64,000 nucleotides of DNA from Sphingomonas kyeonggiensis (GCF_014196745.1 NZ_JACIEH010000001.1:1798001-1862000), one strand, 5' to 3'. Numbered from the stretch's first letter, positions 34,867-43,536 are shown. Made by a program: numbers and translations. Notes: a model not told the origin generated them from the sequence alone.

Positions 34867-35781
34867 ATGCGAGTCGTTTGGGCATTGGCGGCGCTTGCGC
34901 TGCTCGCGGGATGCGATGACGGCAATCGCTCCGCGGACGGCAAGGACAAGTCCGAATTCGCTTCGGCTGCCAATGCCGAGGCCTTTGCCTCGACCGGCAC
35001 GGGCTTCGACTATCGCTATGCCTATCGCCTGCCCGGCAGCCGGGTGAAGGGCGTGCTCCAGTCCAATGCCGATGCCTGCGACCGGATCGGACCGGCGCGC
35101 TGCCGCATCCTCTCGATGCGCTACCGCGTCGACGACGGCAACAAGACCCGCGCGGTGCTGACCATCCGCATCGACCCCTCGATCGCTCGCCCCTTTGGCG
35201 ATGCGGTGACCAAGAACGTGACCGGATCGGACGGCGTGCTGGTCGATACCGAGATCACCGGCGCGGATTCGACCGCGACCGCGCGCAGCACCGCGGTGGT
35301 GAAGCGACTGCAGGACCAGCTGCAGAACGCCCGCGCCAGCACCGCCCCCGAGGGCCAGGCGCGCGCGGCGCGGCTGCAGAACGCGCTCTCGATGATCGCC
35401 GAGGTGGAGGCGAGCCAGGGCCAGACCCTTGCCAACGCGCCAATGCTGTTCACCTATGAATCGAGCAGCGCGCTGAGCGGGCTCGGCTCGTCCGAAGCGA
35501 ATTTCCGCACCGCAGGGCAGACGCTGGAGAATTCGGTCGCCCAGCTCGTCCAGCTGCTGGCGAGCGTCGGGCCCTGGTGCCTGCTGATGCTCGCGGTCGT
35601 GCTGGTCCTGCGCTGGATCATCCACGGCCGCGCCGTGGGCTCCGACCCCGAGCCGCGCCATGACGACGGCTATGACAGCGTCCACAATGGCGGCGACGGC
35701 CATGCGCACCGCGAGCGCGGCGACAATCGCAACCTGATCCAGCGCTGGTTCTCACGCGACGAAGAGGACCAGCACGCCTAG
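34867..35781 (+). CDS. DUF4349-type lipoprotein, divergent paralogue 1
   Basis: A 304-residue predicted lipoprotein (MRVVWALAALALLAGC, lipobox LLAGC). It shares with the next two genes the strand YRYAYRLPGSRV and a Cys pair in ACDRIGPARCRIL, then a charged helical middle and a membrane helix near the C-terminus (WCLLMLAVVLVLRWII). The coiled-coil is weaker than in the others and an acidic/His-rich tail (HDDGYDSVHNGGDGHAH) follows. GGGAGAACCCC precedes the ATG. DUF4349 members are envelope proteins of unknown function. Confidence 0.75.
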   Translation: MRVVWALAALALLAGCDDGNRSADGKDKSEFASAANAEAFASTGTGFDYRYAYRLPGSRVKGVLQSNADACDRIGPARCRILSMRYRVDDGNKTRAVLTIRIDPSIARPFGDAVTKNVTGSDGVLVDTEITGADSTATARSTAVVKRLQDQLQNARASTAPEGQARAARLQNALSMIAEVEASQGQTLANAPMLFTYESSSALSGLGSSEANFRTAGQTLENSVAQLVQLLASVGPWCLLMLAVVLVLRWIIHGRAVGSDPEPRHDDGYDSVHNGGDGHAHRERGDNRNLIQRWFSRDEEDQHA

Positions 35782-36094
35782 CGCCAGGGCGAGGTTCGAC
35801 AGTATCGGCTCCCCGGCGCAGGCCGGGGCCCGGGTTCGGCGCACCATCGATGGTGCCCAGACCACAGGAACCCCATCGCAACTGGCCCCTGGCATCCGCC
35901 GGGAACCGCGCCCGCACGCGCGTTGCACGCCGAGGCATCGCCGACCCCGCACGCGCCAGCGGGCGACGGACGGCGCGACTTGCCGCGCCAAGATCTGCCT
36001 TGCCATAATCTCGCCTTAAATGGGGCAAAATTGTGGCTTGACTCAAATCCCATCTCTGTGATGGATTATGGCCAGATTGTGGCAAGGAGGGATT
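35782..36094. other. intergenic region with paired ATTATG/CATAAT elements
   Basis: 313 bp with no gene. It holds a CCCCGGCGCAGGCCGGGG palindrome (about 35812-35829), an inverted pair GCCATAATC (36002-36010) and GATTATGGC (36064-36072), and a direct repeat ATTGTGGC (36030-36037 and 36076-36083). A TTGACT at 36038-36043 could be a -35 box; the matching -10 is unclear. Confidence 0.55.
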
Positions 36095-36964
36095 ATGAAG
36101 CGTCTTATTCCGTTGCTTCTGCTGGGCGGTGCGCTGGCGGGATGCTCTGCGGCCGACAATGGCCAGGGCAGCAAGAGCGATGTCACTGTTCAGGAAATGA
36201 CCCAGCCCGCCAGTGATACGGCGGGCGACGCCAAGGGCGCCGCGGCGGACAAGGTGAAGGTCAGCCTGCCCCAGCTCGCCTATAGCTATTCGCTGGGCTA
36301 TCTGCTGCCGACCGACAAGCTGGGCGCGGTCCAGGATGCACATCGCCGGCTGTGCGAAGAGATGGGCCCGGCGCGCTGCCAGTTGCTCGCCTTCGAGCGC
36401 GACGACAGCCAGGACAAGACCGGCGACGCGATGACCAAGCTCCGCGTCGCGACCAGCGAGGCGCACCGCTTTTCCGACGCGCTGGGCAGGGCCGCGGCCG
36501 ATGCCGGCGGGCGGGCGACCGGCACCAAGGTCTCCACCGACGACGTCTCCAAGCAGATCGTCGACACCAAGGCACGGATCGCCCAGCGCGAGCTGCTCGT
36601 CGCGCGGCTCACCGAGGTGCTGCGCACGCGCTCGGGCAAGGTCTCCGAGCTGGTCGAGGCCGAGCGCAGTGTCGCGGCCGCACAGGAGGAACTCGACCAG
36701 GCCCGCGGCTGGCTCACCGAGCTGCAGGGCCGCGTCGCCATGTCGGACTTCGAGATCCGCTATTCGGCAATCGCCCCGGCGACCAATTCGGGCAGCGTGG
36801 CGGGGCAGCTCACCGAGGCGGGGCAAGGATCCTTCGCCAGCTTCCTGATCGGCGTCCGCGCGCTGCTGACGCTGGCAATCTACCTGCTCCCCTGGGTGCT
36901 GCTGGCGATCCCGGTCGTACTGCTGGTGCGGCGCAAGCGCGGCAAGCCAGCCGAAGCGGCCTGA
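36095..36964 (+). CDS. DUF4349 lipoprotein, paralogue 2
   Basis: A 289-residue predicted lipoprotein (KRLIPLLLLGGALAGCSA). The DUF4349 core is clear: PQLAYSYSLGYLLPTDKL, CEEMGPARCQLL, DDVSKQIVDTKARIAQRELLVARLTEVL, then a coiled coil ([21 protein letters not shown]) and a WLTELQGRVAMSDFEIRYS strand. It ends in a membrane helix (LTLAIYLLPWVLLAIPVVLLV) and basic tail, so both ends are membrane-linked. AAGGAGGGATT precedes the ATG. Function unknown. Confidence 0.85.
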   Translation: MKRLIPLLLLGGALAGCSAADNGQGSKSDVTVQEMTQPASDTAGDAKGAAADKVKVSLPQLAYSYSLGYLLPTDKLGAVQDAHRRLCEEMGPARCQLLAFERDDSQDKTGDAMTKLRVATSEAHRFSDALGRAAADAGGRATGTKVSTDDVSKQIVDTKARIAQRELLVARLTEVLRTRSGKVSELVEAERSVAAAQEELDQARGWLTELQGRVAMSDFEIRYSAIAPATNSGSVAGQLTEAGQGSFASFLIGVRALLTLAIYLLPWVLLAIPVVLLVRRKRGKPAEAA

Positions 36965-37032
36965 TCCGTCCCGATCCCCTTCTAGGGAGGCAAGCGGGAC
37001 GGCCCATGGTCGCCCCGCTTGTTTCGGTATCA

Positions 37033-37055
37033 ATTATGTGATGTTATATCATAAT
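37033..37055 (+). promoter_or_regulatory. AT-rich dyad before the third DUF4349 gene
   Basis: ATTATG (37033-37038) and CATAAT (37050-37055) are inverted with an 11-nt spacer, within a locally AT-rich stretch 20-42 bp before the start codon. The same hexamers occur before paralogue 2 (36005 and 36065). Looks like an operator for a dimeric regulator; alternatively chance in AT-rich sequence. Confidence 0.4.
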
Positions 37056-37074
37056 CAACAAGGGGAGAGACGCG

Positions 37075-38058
37075 ATGCGCAAGCCGAATCGCTGGGTGTT
37101 GCTGGGTAGCGGAAGTCTTGCCGCCATCCTTGCTGCGGGCACCTGCATTATGCTGCTCAATTCGGGGCCGAGCTTCGTGCACAGGATGGCCGAGCCGCTG
37201 AATACCTATAATGTCGACATGCCACCTTCCTCGCCCAGGATGGTGGAGGCGCCGGGCGTCAGCGCACCGGCAGCGGAGCCCGCCGCTCCCAACGAAGCCG
37301 TGCCGGCGACCGACGCCATCCCGATCAGCGTACCGCAGGTCGCCTACAGCTACACGCTCGGCTACCGGCTCCCGGCCGGGGCCGTAGCCACCGCGCAGCA
37401 GGCACATCTCGACCTGTGCAACCGGCTGGGACCCCGCTGCCAGCTCGTCGCGATGGAGCGCGGCAGCAATGACGATGGCGCCACCCAGGCGAGCCTCAAG
37501 CTGCGCATCGCGAGCAACCTGGCGCAGCGCGTTTCGGCGGACTTCACCCGGCTGGTCGGCAAGGCCGGCGGGCGCGCGGTCGATACCCAAATCTCGGCCG
37601 AGGACGTCTCGAAGGACCTGGTCGATACCGGCGCCCGCATCCGCCAGCGCGAGATACTGGTGTCGCGCCTGACCGAAATGCTGCGCGGGCGCGCCGGGCG
37701 GGTGAGCGAGCTGGTCGAGGCCGAGCGCAGCGTTGCCCAGGCCCAGGAGGAGCTCGACCAGGCCAAGGGCTGGATGAGCACGCTGAAGGGCCGCGTCGCC
37801 TATTCGGATTTCGCGATCAGCTACACGCCGACCACCGCACCGATCGCGGCACCGACCCGCCAGGGCTTTTTCGGCCAGATCGGCGACGCGATCCTGCAAT
37901 CGGGCGCGACCGTGATCGGCGCATTGCGTACCCTGCTGGTGCTGCTGATCTTCCTGCTCCCCTGGGCAGTGCTTGCGGTACCGGTGGCGCTTCTGCTCCG
38001 CCCGGTGGCACGGCGATGGCGCCATGCCGGATTGGAACCCGTTAACGAGGATGTGTGA
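37075..38058 (+). CDS. DUF4349 membrane protein, paralogue 3
   Basis: A 327-residue protein with an N-terminal membrane anchor ([22 protein letters not shown]) in place of a normal lipobox, a Pro/Ala-rich linker, then the same core as paralogue 2: [79 protein letters not shown], and a C-terminal membrane helix ([25 protein letters not shown]). Closely related to paralogue 2, so a later duplication. AGGGGAGAG precedes the ATG. Confidence 0.85.
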   Translation: MRKPNRWVLLGSGSLAAILAAGTCIMLLNSGPSFVHRMAEPLNTYNVDMPPSSPRMVEAPGVSAPAAEPAAPNEAVPATDAIPISVPQVAYSYTLGYRLPAGAVATAQQAHLDLCNRLGPRCQLVAMERGSNDDGATQASLKLRIASNLAQRVSADFTRLVGKAGGRAVDTQISAEDVSKDLVDTGARIRQREILVSRLTEMLRGRAGRVSELVEAERSVAQAQEELDQAKGWMSTLKGRVAYSDFAISYTPTTAPIAAPTRQGFFGQIGDAILQSGATVIGALRTLLVLLIFLLPWAVLAVPVALLLRPVARRWRHAGLEPVNEDV

Positions 38059-38162
38059 TTGCACCTTACCCCCCCTTTGGGTATAGGCCGCCTCTCGCCC
38101 CGGCACGTGCGCGGATTCCCCGTGCCGCCGGGGCAATGACTTTCCAGGGGAAAAAGCACCCG

Positions 38163-38942
38163 ATGGCACGCCGCCGGCAGATCTACGAAGGTAAGGCAAA
38201 GATCCTCTACGAGGGTCCCGAACCCGGTACGCTGATCCAGTATTTCAAGGACGACGCGACCGCCTTCAACGCCCAGAAAAAGGGCACGATCAACGGCAAG
38301 GGCGTCCTCAACAACCGGATTTCCGAGCACGTCTTCACGCTGCTCGCCGGCATCGGCATCCCGACTCACTTCATCCGCCGCCTCAACATGCGCGAGCAGC
38401 TGATCCGCCAGGTCGAGATCGTCCCGATCGAAGTCGTGGTGCGCAACGTCGTCGCCGGCAGCCTCGCCAAGAAGCTCGGCATCGAGGAAGGCACCCCGTT
38501 GCCGCGCACGATCGTCGAATATTACTACAAGGACGATGCGCTGGGTGACCCGCTGGTCACCGACGAGCACATCCTCTGCTTCGGCTGGGCGAGCCAGGAA
38601 GAACTGCACGACATGGCCGACATGGCCATCCGCGTGAACGACTTCCTCTCGGGCCTGTTCGCCGGCATCGGCATCCGCCTGGTCGACTTCAAGCTCGAGT
38701 TCGGCCGGATCTGGGACAACGACTATTCGCGCATCATCCTGGCCGACGAGATCAGCCCGGACGGCTGCCGCCTGTGGGACATGACCACCGGCGAGAAGCT
38801 CGACAAGGATCGCTTCCGCCGCGACCTGGGCGGCGAAGTCGAGGCCTATCAGGAAGTCGCGCGCCGACTCGGCCTGTTCCCGGAAGGTGAGGATTCGGCG
38901 GTGCTGGACCTCGAAAGCCACCGGAAGCGCCGGGGCAAGTAA
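38163..38942 (+). CDS. purC: phosphoribosylaminoimidazole-succinocarboxamide synthase
   Basis: SAICAR synthetase of purine synthesis, joining aspartate to CAIR with ATP. The 259-residue product has [54 protein letters not shown] and [15 protein letters not shown]. The start is the ATG at 38163, where homology begins; an upstream open frame to 38055 is ignored. Heads the purC-purS-purQ group. Confidence 0.95.
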   Translation: MARRRQIYEGKAKILYEGPEPGTLIQYFKDDATAFNAQKKGTINGKGVLNNRISEHVFTLLAGIGIPTHFIRRLNMREQLIRQVEIVPIEVVVRNVVAGSLAKKLGIEEGTPLPRTIVEYYYKDDALGDPLVTDEHILCFGWASQEELHDMADMAIRVNDFLSGLFAGIGIRLVDFKLEFGRIWDNDYSRIILADEISPDGCRLWDMTTGEKLDKDRFRRDLGGEVEAYQEVARRLGLFPEGEDSAVLDLESHRKRRGK

Positions 38943-38977
38943 GCCTCCCAAGCCAATAACGTCATTCCCAATCAACC

Positions 38978-39079
38978 CGTCATCCCGGCGAAAGCCGGGA
39001 TCTCGGGCGGCTCTTTCCCCATGTTTGCGCGACCCGTCCCGCGCCTTCGCCTGAGATCCCGGCTTTCGCCGGGATGACG
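38978..39079. repeat. inverted pair of 27-bp GTCATCCCGG palindromic repeats
   Basis: Arms 38978-39004 and 39053-39079 are exact reverse complements over 27 bp (CGTCATCCCGGCGAAAGCCG plus GGATCTC), and each arm is itself partly palindromic (CCCGGCGAAAGCCGGG). A 48-nt centre separates them. The arm sequence is identical to the pair at 51658-51732. Lies between purC and purS. Confidence 0.92.
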
Positions 39080-39161
39080 ATTTCGGCCGGATGACGGATT
39101 GATGGCGATGATGCCTAGATGGGGTTGCAGCCCGGCGCACTCCGCGCCATAGGCCCTGCCC

Positions 39162-39392
39162 ATGAAGCTCCGCATCATCGTCACCTTGAAGAACGGCGTG
39201 CTCGACCCCCAGGGCAAGGCCATCCAGCACGCTTTGGGCGGCCTCGGCTTTGAAGGCGTCGAAGACGTCCGCGCCGGCAAGATCTTCGAGCTCGAGCTCG
39301 CAGACTCGACCAGCGACGAGGCCGTCGACGAGATGTGCCGCAAGCTGCTCGCCAACACCGTCATCGAGAACTACCGGGTGGAAAAGCTGTGA
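39162..39392 (+). CDS. purS: phosphoribosylformylglycinamidine synthase, PurS subunit
   Basis: A 76-residue small subunit that bridges PurQ and PurL so ammonia can pass between them. Recognised from [32 protein letters not shown] and the [10 protein letters not shown] strand. Its stop overlaps the GTG start of purQ (GTGA), so the two are translationally coupled. Confidence 0.95.
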   Translation: MKLRIIVTLKNGVLDPQGKAIQHALGGLGFEGVEDVRAGKIFELELADSTSDEAVDEMCRKLLANTVIENYRVEKL

Positions 39393-40054
39393 AGACCGCA
39401 GTCATCGTCTTTCCCGGTTCCAACTGCGATCGCGACATCGCAGTCGCGCTGGAGGCGGTGACGGGCGTGAAGCCCGCCATGGTGTGGCACGGCGAAAGCG
39501 AGCTGCCCCAGGGTCTCGGCCTGATCGCCCTGCCCGGCGGCTTCTCCTATGGCGACTATCTGCGCTGCGGCGCGATCGCGGCGCGCTCCCCGGTCGTGAA
39601 GGCCGTGGTCGAGGCGGCTGACAAGGGCATGCCGGTGATCGGCATCTGCAACGGCTTCCAGGTCCTCACCGAGACCGGGCTGCTGCCCGGCGCGCTGATG
39701 CGCAACTCGGGCTTAAACTTCGTCTGCCGCGACGTGCCGCTGACGGTCGACAATTCGCAGTCGATCTTCACCTCGGGCTATCGTTCGGGCGAGCAGATCA
39801 CGGTTCCCGTGGCGCATCACGACGGCAACTACTTTGCCGACGCCGATACGCTCGACCGGATCGAAGGCGAAGGCCGCGTCGCCTTCCGCTATGCCGCCGA
39901 CATCAACGGCTCGGCCCGCAACATCGCCGGCGTGCTCAACAAGGCCGGCAACGTGCTGGGCATGATGCCGCACCCCGAGCGTCGTATCGAAGCCGCGCAT
40001 GGCGGCACCGACGGCCGCCGGCTGTTCGAGGGCCTTCTCGAGGCGGTGGCCTGA
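39389..40054 (+). CDS. purQ: phosphoribosylformylglycinamidine synthase, glutaminase subunit
   Basis: Class I glutamine amidotransferase that releases ammonia for FGAM synthesis. The 221-residue product starts [16 protein letters not shown], has [13 protein letters not shown], the nucleophile Cys in [18 protein letters not shown], and the His-Glu pair in MMPHPERR. Start is GTG at 39389, overlapping purS. The large subunit purL does not follow; a cysteine hydrolase gene comes next. Confidence 0.95.
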   Translation: MKTAVIVFPGSNCDRDIAVALEAVTGVKPAMVWHGESELPQGLGLIALPGGFSYGDYLRCGAIAARSPVVKAVVEAADKGMPVIGICNGFQVLTETGLLPGALMRNSGLNFVCRDVPLTVDNSQSIFTSGYRSGEQITVPVAHHDGNYFADADTLDRIEGEGRVAFRYAADINGSARNIAGVLNKAGNVLGMMPHPERRIEAAHGGTDGRRLFEGLLEAVA

Positions 40055-40061
40055 GGCCAGC

Positions 40062-40574
40062 GTGCCGGGGCCGCTGCTAGCCGAGCGCCCCACCCTTCCC
40101 GGACTTGCGCTGCTGGTCGTCGACGTCCAGCCGAGCTTTGCCGTGCCGGATGCGATCGTGGACGGCATCCGCGCGCTGAGCCGCACCCTCCACACCGTGG
40201 CGACGATCGAGCGGCACGACGAATCGGTGACGCCGTTCGAGCGCCAGCTCGGCTGGAAGCCCGCACCTGACGACGAAAGCCTTGTCGCGGCCGACCATAT
40301 CTTCGTGAAGCACGGCTATCTTCCGCCGATCGAGCTGATCGACCATTTGCGCGCGCGGGAAACGGAACGCGTGTACGTCTGCGGCATCCAGGCCGATACC
40401 TGCTGCCTGGCAGCGGGCTTCATGCTGTTCGACGCGGGATTGCGCCCCACCTTGCTGCAATGGCTGAGCGTCGGCTCGTCCCTAGACCGCAGCGCAGATC
40501 TCGGTGCGCGGCTTTGGCAGCACCATTTCGGAAGCGTACTGCGCAGCCCCCACGAACTGAACTTATCCAAATAG
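40062..40574 (+). CDS. isochorismatase-family cysteine hydrolase
   Basis: A 170-residue protein with the family's triad: Asp in LALLVVDVQPSF, Lys in HIFVKHGY and Cys in CGIQADTCCLAAGF. It is of the nicotinamidase/isochorismatase fold, but zinc-ligand His residues typical of nicotinamidase are not evident, so substrate is open. GTG at 40062 is preceded by GAGG and lies 7 bp after purQ, hence probably in the same transcript. Confidence 0.82.
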   Translation: MPGPLLAERPTLPGLALLVVDVQPSFAVPDAIVDGIRALSRTLHTVATIERHDESVTPFERQLGWKPAPDDESLVAADHIFVKHGYLPPIELIDHLRARETERVYVCGIQADTCCLAAGFMLFDAGLRPTLLQWLSVGSSLDRSADLGARLWQHHFGSVLRSPHELNLSK

Positions 40575-40699
40575 GCTTGTACGAATCCGCGAATCATGCG
40601 ATTGCGATTGCGCTCGCACCATGACTGCGATCACTCTCTTCTCGCAACCGCGACCCAGCACCTGTCGACATTGACGGAATGCTTCGCTGCGCCCGTTTT

Positions 40700-40775
40700 C
40701 AGGGTGTAGCTCAAGAGAGTCAGAGCGCCCGGCCTGGGACCGGGGGCTGCAGGTTCAAATCCCCCACCCTGACCA
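40700..40775 (+). tRNA. tRNA-Pro-like gene, anticodon TGG, atypical
   Basis: Acceptor CAGGGTG/CACCCTG (7 bp), discriminator A and encoded CCA (40773-40775); D stem GCTC/GAGC; anticodon stem CCCGG/CCGGG with loop CCTGGGA, giving anticodon TGG at 40735-40737. Oddities: position 33 is C instead of the near-universal T, the D loop (AAGAGAGTCA) lacks the GG that contacts the T loop, and the T stem has mismatches and is one base short if the acceptor is counted fully. First of three tRNA-like genes. May be decayed or a non-standard tRNA. Confidence 0.6.
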
Positions 40776-40811
40776 CCTTTCCAAGAACCAACGCTTTTCA
40801 GTCGTTCTGTG

Positions 40812-40887
40812 GTGGCCGAACGCAATATAGTGCGAGGTCGGTATGTGGATCCGATGCTAGAGGGTGCAAATCCCTCCGGCCACACCA
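40812..40887 (+). tRNA. tRNA-like gene with His-type anticodon GTG, highly atypical
   Basis: Acceptor GTGGCCG (40812-40818) pairs perfectly with CGGCCAC (40877-40883), then A and CCA. The T arm is a perfect GAGGG/CCCTC with loop TGCAAAT. The rest is unusual: positions 8-9 are AA, the D arm is CGCA/TGCG with a 6-nt loop without GG, three bases precede the anticodon arm, and that arm has four pairs (TCGG/CCGA) plus a T-T closing mismatch around ATGTGGA, giving GTG. The discriminator A does not fit tRNA-His, which normally has G-1:C73. Could be a pseudo-tRNA or a specialised RNA. Confidence 0.5.
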
Positions 40888-40902
40888 GCGGCGAACACCC
40901 AT

Positions 40903-40974
40903 GTCCGGGTGGCGAAGTGGGAACGCAGCGGATTGCAAACCCGCCAGGAGCCGGTTCGATTCCGGCCCCGGACT
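40903..40974 (+). tRNA. tRNA-Cys-like gene, anticodon GCA, CCA not encoded
   Basis: Near-canonical: acceptor GTCCGGG/CCCGGAC, T8-G9, short D stem GCG/CGC with a GG-containing loop, anticodon arm GCGGA-TTGCAAA-CCCGC giving GCA, T arm GCCGG-TTCGATT-CCGGC, discriminator T as expected for Cys. One A-C mismatch closes the anticodon loop. The 3' end continues CGC, so CCA must be added by Cca (gene at 26319). Third of the trio. Confidence 0.75.
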
Positions 40975-41028
40975 CGCATACCCATATATCCTATATGGTT
41001 ATATCGGTGATGCCTTGCTCCAACGAGC

Positions 41029-41058
41029 GGGCGACCGCGGGAAGTGCCGCGATCGCCC
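41029..41058. terminator. GC-rich hairpin between the tRNA trio and the chemoreceptor gene
   Basis: GGGCGA-C-CGCGG and CCGCG-A-TCGCCC form an 11-bp stem with one C-A mismatch and a 6-nt loop. No U-run, but it lies between converging transcripts (tRNA trio and the chemoreceptor). A CCCGGCGTCCGCCGGG palindrome follows at about 41093. Confidence 0.4.
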
Positions 41059-41114
41059 CGCCTGATGGCGAACCCACAGGTCCGGAAGCATCCCGGCGTC
41101 CGCCGGGACGAAGC

Positions 41115-42458
41115 TCAGTTCAGTGCGAACCCCGCATGTTCTCCGTTCAGCGAGGCAGCCAGGCCCGGCGCCGGGAAGGACAGCGGCTTGCGGCCGCCCG
41201 TCATCTGGAAGCGCGACGCCTGCTCGGCGAGGGTCGCGACCTCGACGGTGAGGTTGCGGGCGGCAGCCGAGGTTTCCTCGACCATCGCGGCATTCTGCTG
41301 GGTCGACACGTCCATCGTGCCGATCGCGCTGCTGATCTCGCTGATCGCGGTCGACTGGGCCTGGTTGTCGGCCGCCATCTGGTTGAGCAGCGTATGCACG
41401 CCACTGACGTCCTCGGCGATATGGGCGAGCGCGCCATCGACCTTCTCGACCATGGTCACCGCGGCGACGATATCGACCTGGGTGGCGGTGAGCTGCTCGC
41501 GGGCACGCCCGGCCTCTTCCTCGGCCCGCATGGCGAGCGCCGAGACGAGATCGGCGACAACGGCAAAGCCCCTGCCCGCTTCACCCGCGCGGCCGGCCTC
41601 GACCGCGGCGTTCATCGCGAGCACCCGGGTCTGGAAGGCGATCTTGTCGAGGCCCTCGATGACCGAATCGATGCCCTTGGCGCTGTCATTGACGCGGTTC
41701 ATCGCCTGCACCGCCTCATCGACGACCTGACGGCCACCCGACACGGTCGCGGTGGCGCCGTCGGCACGCGCCACGGTGTTGGCGGCGGCTTCGGCGGTCG
41801 CCTTCAGGCGCTGGTCCATCTGGCTGATCGCGGCGGTGGTCTGCTCCAGGCTCGCGGCATTGGCCTCGGTACGGCGCGCCAGGCTTTCCGAGGCTTGGGC
41901 AATCTCGCCCGATCCGTTGCGGATGGCCGAGGTGCTCTCGGTCACGGCGCCGAGCAGCGCACGCAGCGAAGCGAGTGCCGCGTTGAAGTTCTCGCGCAGC
42001 TTCGCATAGGTTGCCGGATATTCCTCGACGATGTCGGCGGTCAGGTCGCCCTGGGCCAGCCGCTCGAGATTGGCGGTCATGCCGCGAACGATTTCGCCGT
42101 GATGCTCGGCTTCCTCATTCTGCTTGATCTGCCCCGCTGCGGCATCGCGGAAGGTGAACATCGCCTTGGTGAGACGGCCGACACAGTCACGATATTCGGT
42201 GAACTGGATCGGGCTGGCGAGATCGCCGGCCGCCAATGCCTCCATGCGCAGCACGGTGGTGACATAGGGGTCGGCGATCGCCTTGCGATACCAGACGCCG
42301 AGACCCGCGGCCGCCACGGTGGCGGCAATGCCGACAGCCAGGGCAAGCGCGGGAAACAGCAACAGGGTGAGCGGCATAAGCGCGACGAGCGCCACCATCG
42401 AGCCGAACGCTACTAGCAGCTTACGGCGAATGGGCGCGTTAGCGACAAACCAGTGCAT
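41115..42458 (-). CDS. methyl-accepting chemotaxis protein
   Basis: A chemoreceptor of about 447 residues. Two closely spaced hydrophobic segments near the N-terminus (about 18-55) leave almost no periplasmic sensor domain. A HAMP region follows, then the signalling coiled coil with the hairpin tip DKIAFQTRVLAMNAAVEAGRAGEAGRGFAVVA. The tip is close to the usual [21 protein letters not shown]. No CheB/CheR-type C-terminal pentapeptide. ATG at 42458 (second Met) is placed correctly after GAGGGA. No other che genes nearby. Confidence 0.9.
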   Translation of the reverse strand: MHWFVANAPIRRKLLVAFGSMVALVALMPLTLLLFPALALAVGIAATVAAAGLGVWYRKAIADPYVTTVLRMEALAAGDLASPIQFTEYRDCVGRLTKAMFTFRDAAAGQIKQNEEAEHHGEIVRGMTANLERLAQGDLTADIVEEYPATYAKLRENFNAALASLRALLGAVTESTSAIRNGSGEIAQASESLARRTEANAASLEQTTAAISQMDQRLKATAEAAANTVARADGATATVSGGRQVVDEAVQAMNRVNDSAKGIDSVIEGLDKIAFQTRVLAMNAAVEAGRAGEAGRGFAVVADLVSALAMRAEEEAGRAREQLTATQVDIVAAVTMVEKVDGALAHIAEDVSGVHTLLNQMAADNQAQSTAISEISSAIGTMDVSTQQNAAMVEETSAAARNLTVEVATLAEQASRFQMTGGRKPLSFPAPGLAASLNGEHAGFALN

Positions 42459-42601
42459 GGGCATTCCCTCAGCATCTGCAACAAAGTGTTGCTCCGCTGA
42501 ACATTATAGAGTGCCCACCTCCGCAAATTGCCGCTTCGCCAATATACGTAACAATATTTTTCCGTTCGCGTACAATTACATAAATTACGCGAAGTTGATC
42601 G

Positions 42602-43432
42602 TTACGTTCGCGCTTCGACCCATTCCAGAATGTCTGCCATCACGCCTTCCTTGCCAAGATCGGCGAGCAAATCATGGTAATGGCCCTGGTAAATCTTGAG
42701 GGTCCGGTCGCTCGATCCAACATGTTCGTAGAAGAATTCGCTGCCGTGGCAGACGGTCGCCCGATCCTCTGTTCCGTGCAGGATCATCACCGGAATCGTG
42801 ATCGTGTCGAATTCCTCGCGCATCCGTTCGTCGGCGCGGACCAGCGCGGCCACCGTGGCGGCAGGCTGAACCTCGTCCTTGATGTACGGATCGGCATTGA
42901 GCGTCGCCACCCATTCGGGATCGCGCGAGAAATCCTCGTTCTTCAGCTTGAGCACGCCGAGATGCGGCGCGATGTGGCTGAGGCCCTTGATCGCAGCCAG
43001 GGCGAAGCCGGGCGCCGGCACCTGGAAGGCGAAGCTCTCGCAGATGAAGCCGGCCAGTTCGTGCTGGTTGTCGAGCGTGTAGGTGCAGGACGTGACGCCG
43101 CCGGCACTGTGCCCGAGCAGGAAGACCTTCTTCCCCGGGTGGCGCGACTTGGCGATGGCGATGGTGCCGGCGACATCGTCGACATAGTCGGAGATCTTCT
43201 CGACATAGAAGCGATCGCCTTCGGAACGGCCGCGGCCGCGCAGGTCGAGCGCATAGGCGGCATAGCCCTTCTCCACGAAGCGCTGGGCCGTCCATTCATG
43301 CTGGCCGCCATGCGAATTCACCCCGTGGCAGATCACCACCACCGCGCGCGGCTCCCCCTCGGGAAGCCAGGAGCGGAAGAAGATGTTGACGTGCCCGGTG
43401 CTGCCGAAAGTCTCTTCCGTCGTCGCAGTCAT
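42602..43432 (-). CDS. alpha/beta hydrolase, monoacylglycerol-lipase-like
   Basis: A 276-residue serine hydrolase. VVVICHGVNSHGGQHEWTAQRF (oxyanion HG), YALDLRGRGRSEG, nucleophile Ser in FLLGHSAGG, Asp in MILHGTEDRA and His in GHYHDLL complete the triad. The layout, with HGxxxHxxxY-like and DLRGxGxSxG, fits the lysophospholipase/monoacylglycerol lipase (Hydrolase_4) group. No signal peptide. Divergent from nothing close; monocistronic. Confidence 0.88.
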   Translation of the reverse strand: MTATTEETFGSTGHVNIFFRSWLPEGEPRAVVVICHGVNSHGGQHEWTAQRFVEKGYAAYALDLRGRGRSEGDRFYVEKISDYVDDVAGTIAIAKSRHPGKKVFLLGHSAGGVTSCTYTLDNQHELAGFICESFAFQVPAPGFALAAIKGLSHIAPHLGVLKLKNEDFSRDPEWVATLNADPYIKDEVQPAATVAALVRADERMREEFDTITIPVMILHGTEDRATVCHGSEFFYEHVGSSDRTLKIYQGHYHDLLADLGKEGVMADILEWVEART

Positions 43433-43536
43433 GATGCTCTCCCCAAAGAATCGCGGGAAGAATGACAGCCTTGTCGCCCGGTGTCAGCTACTCCTTCGGG
43501 TATTCGCAAATATCGGCGCGGACTCCCTGATCCGGA

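Noticed and set aside
40575..41114. Prophage or integrative element at the tRNA trio
   Set aside because: No integrase, no direct-repeat attachment sites and no phage genes on either side; neighbours are a cysteine hydrolase and a chemoreceptor.
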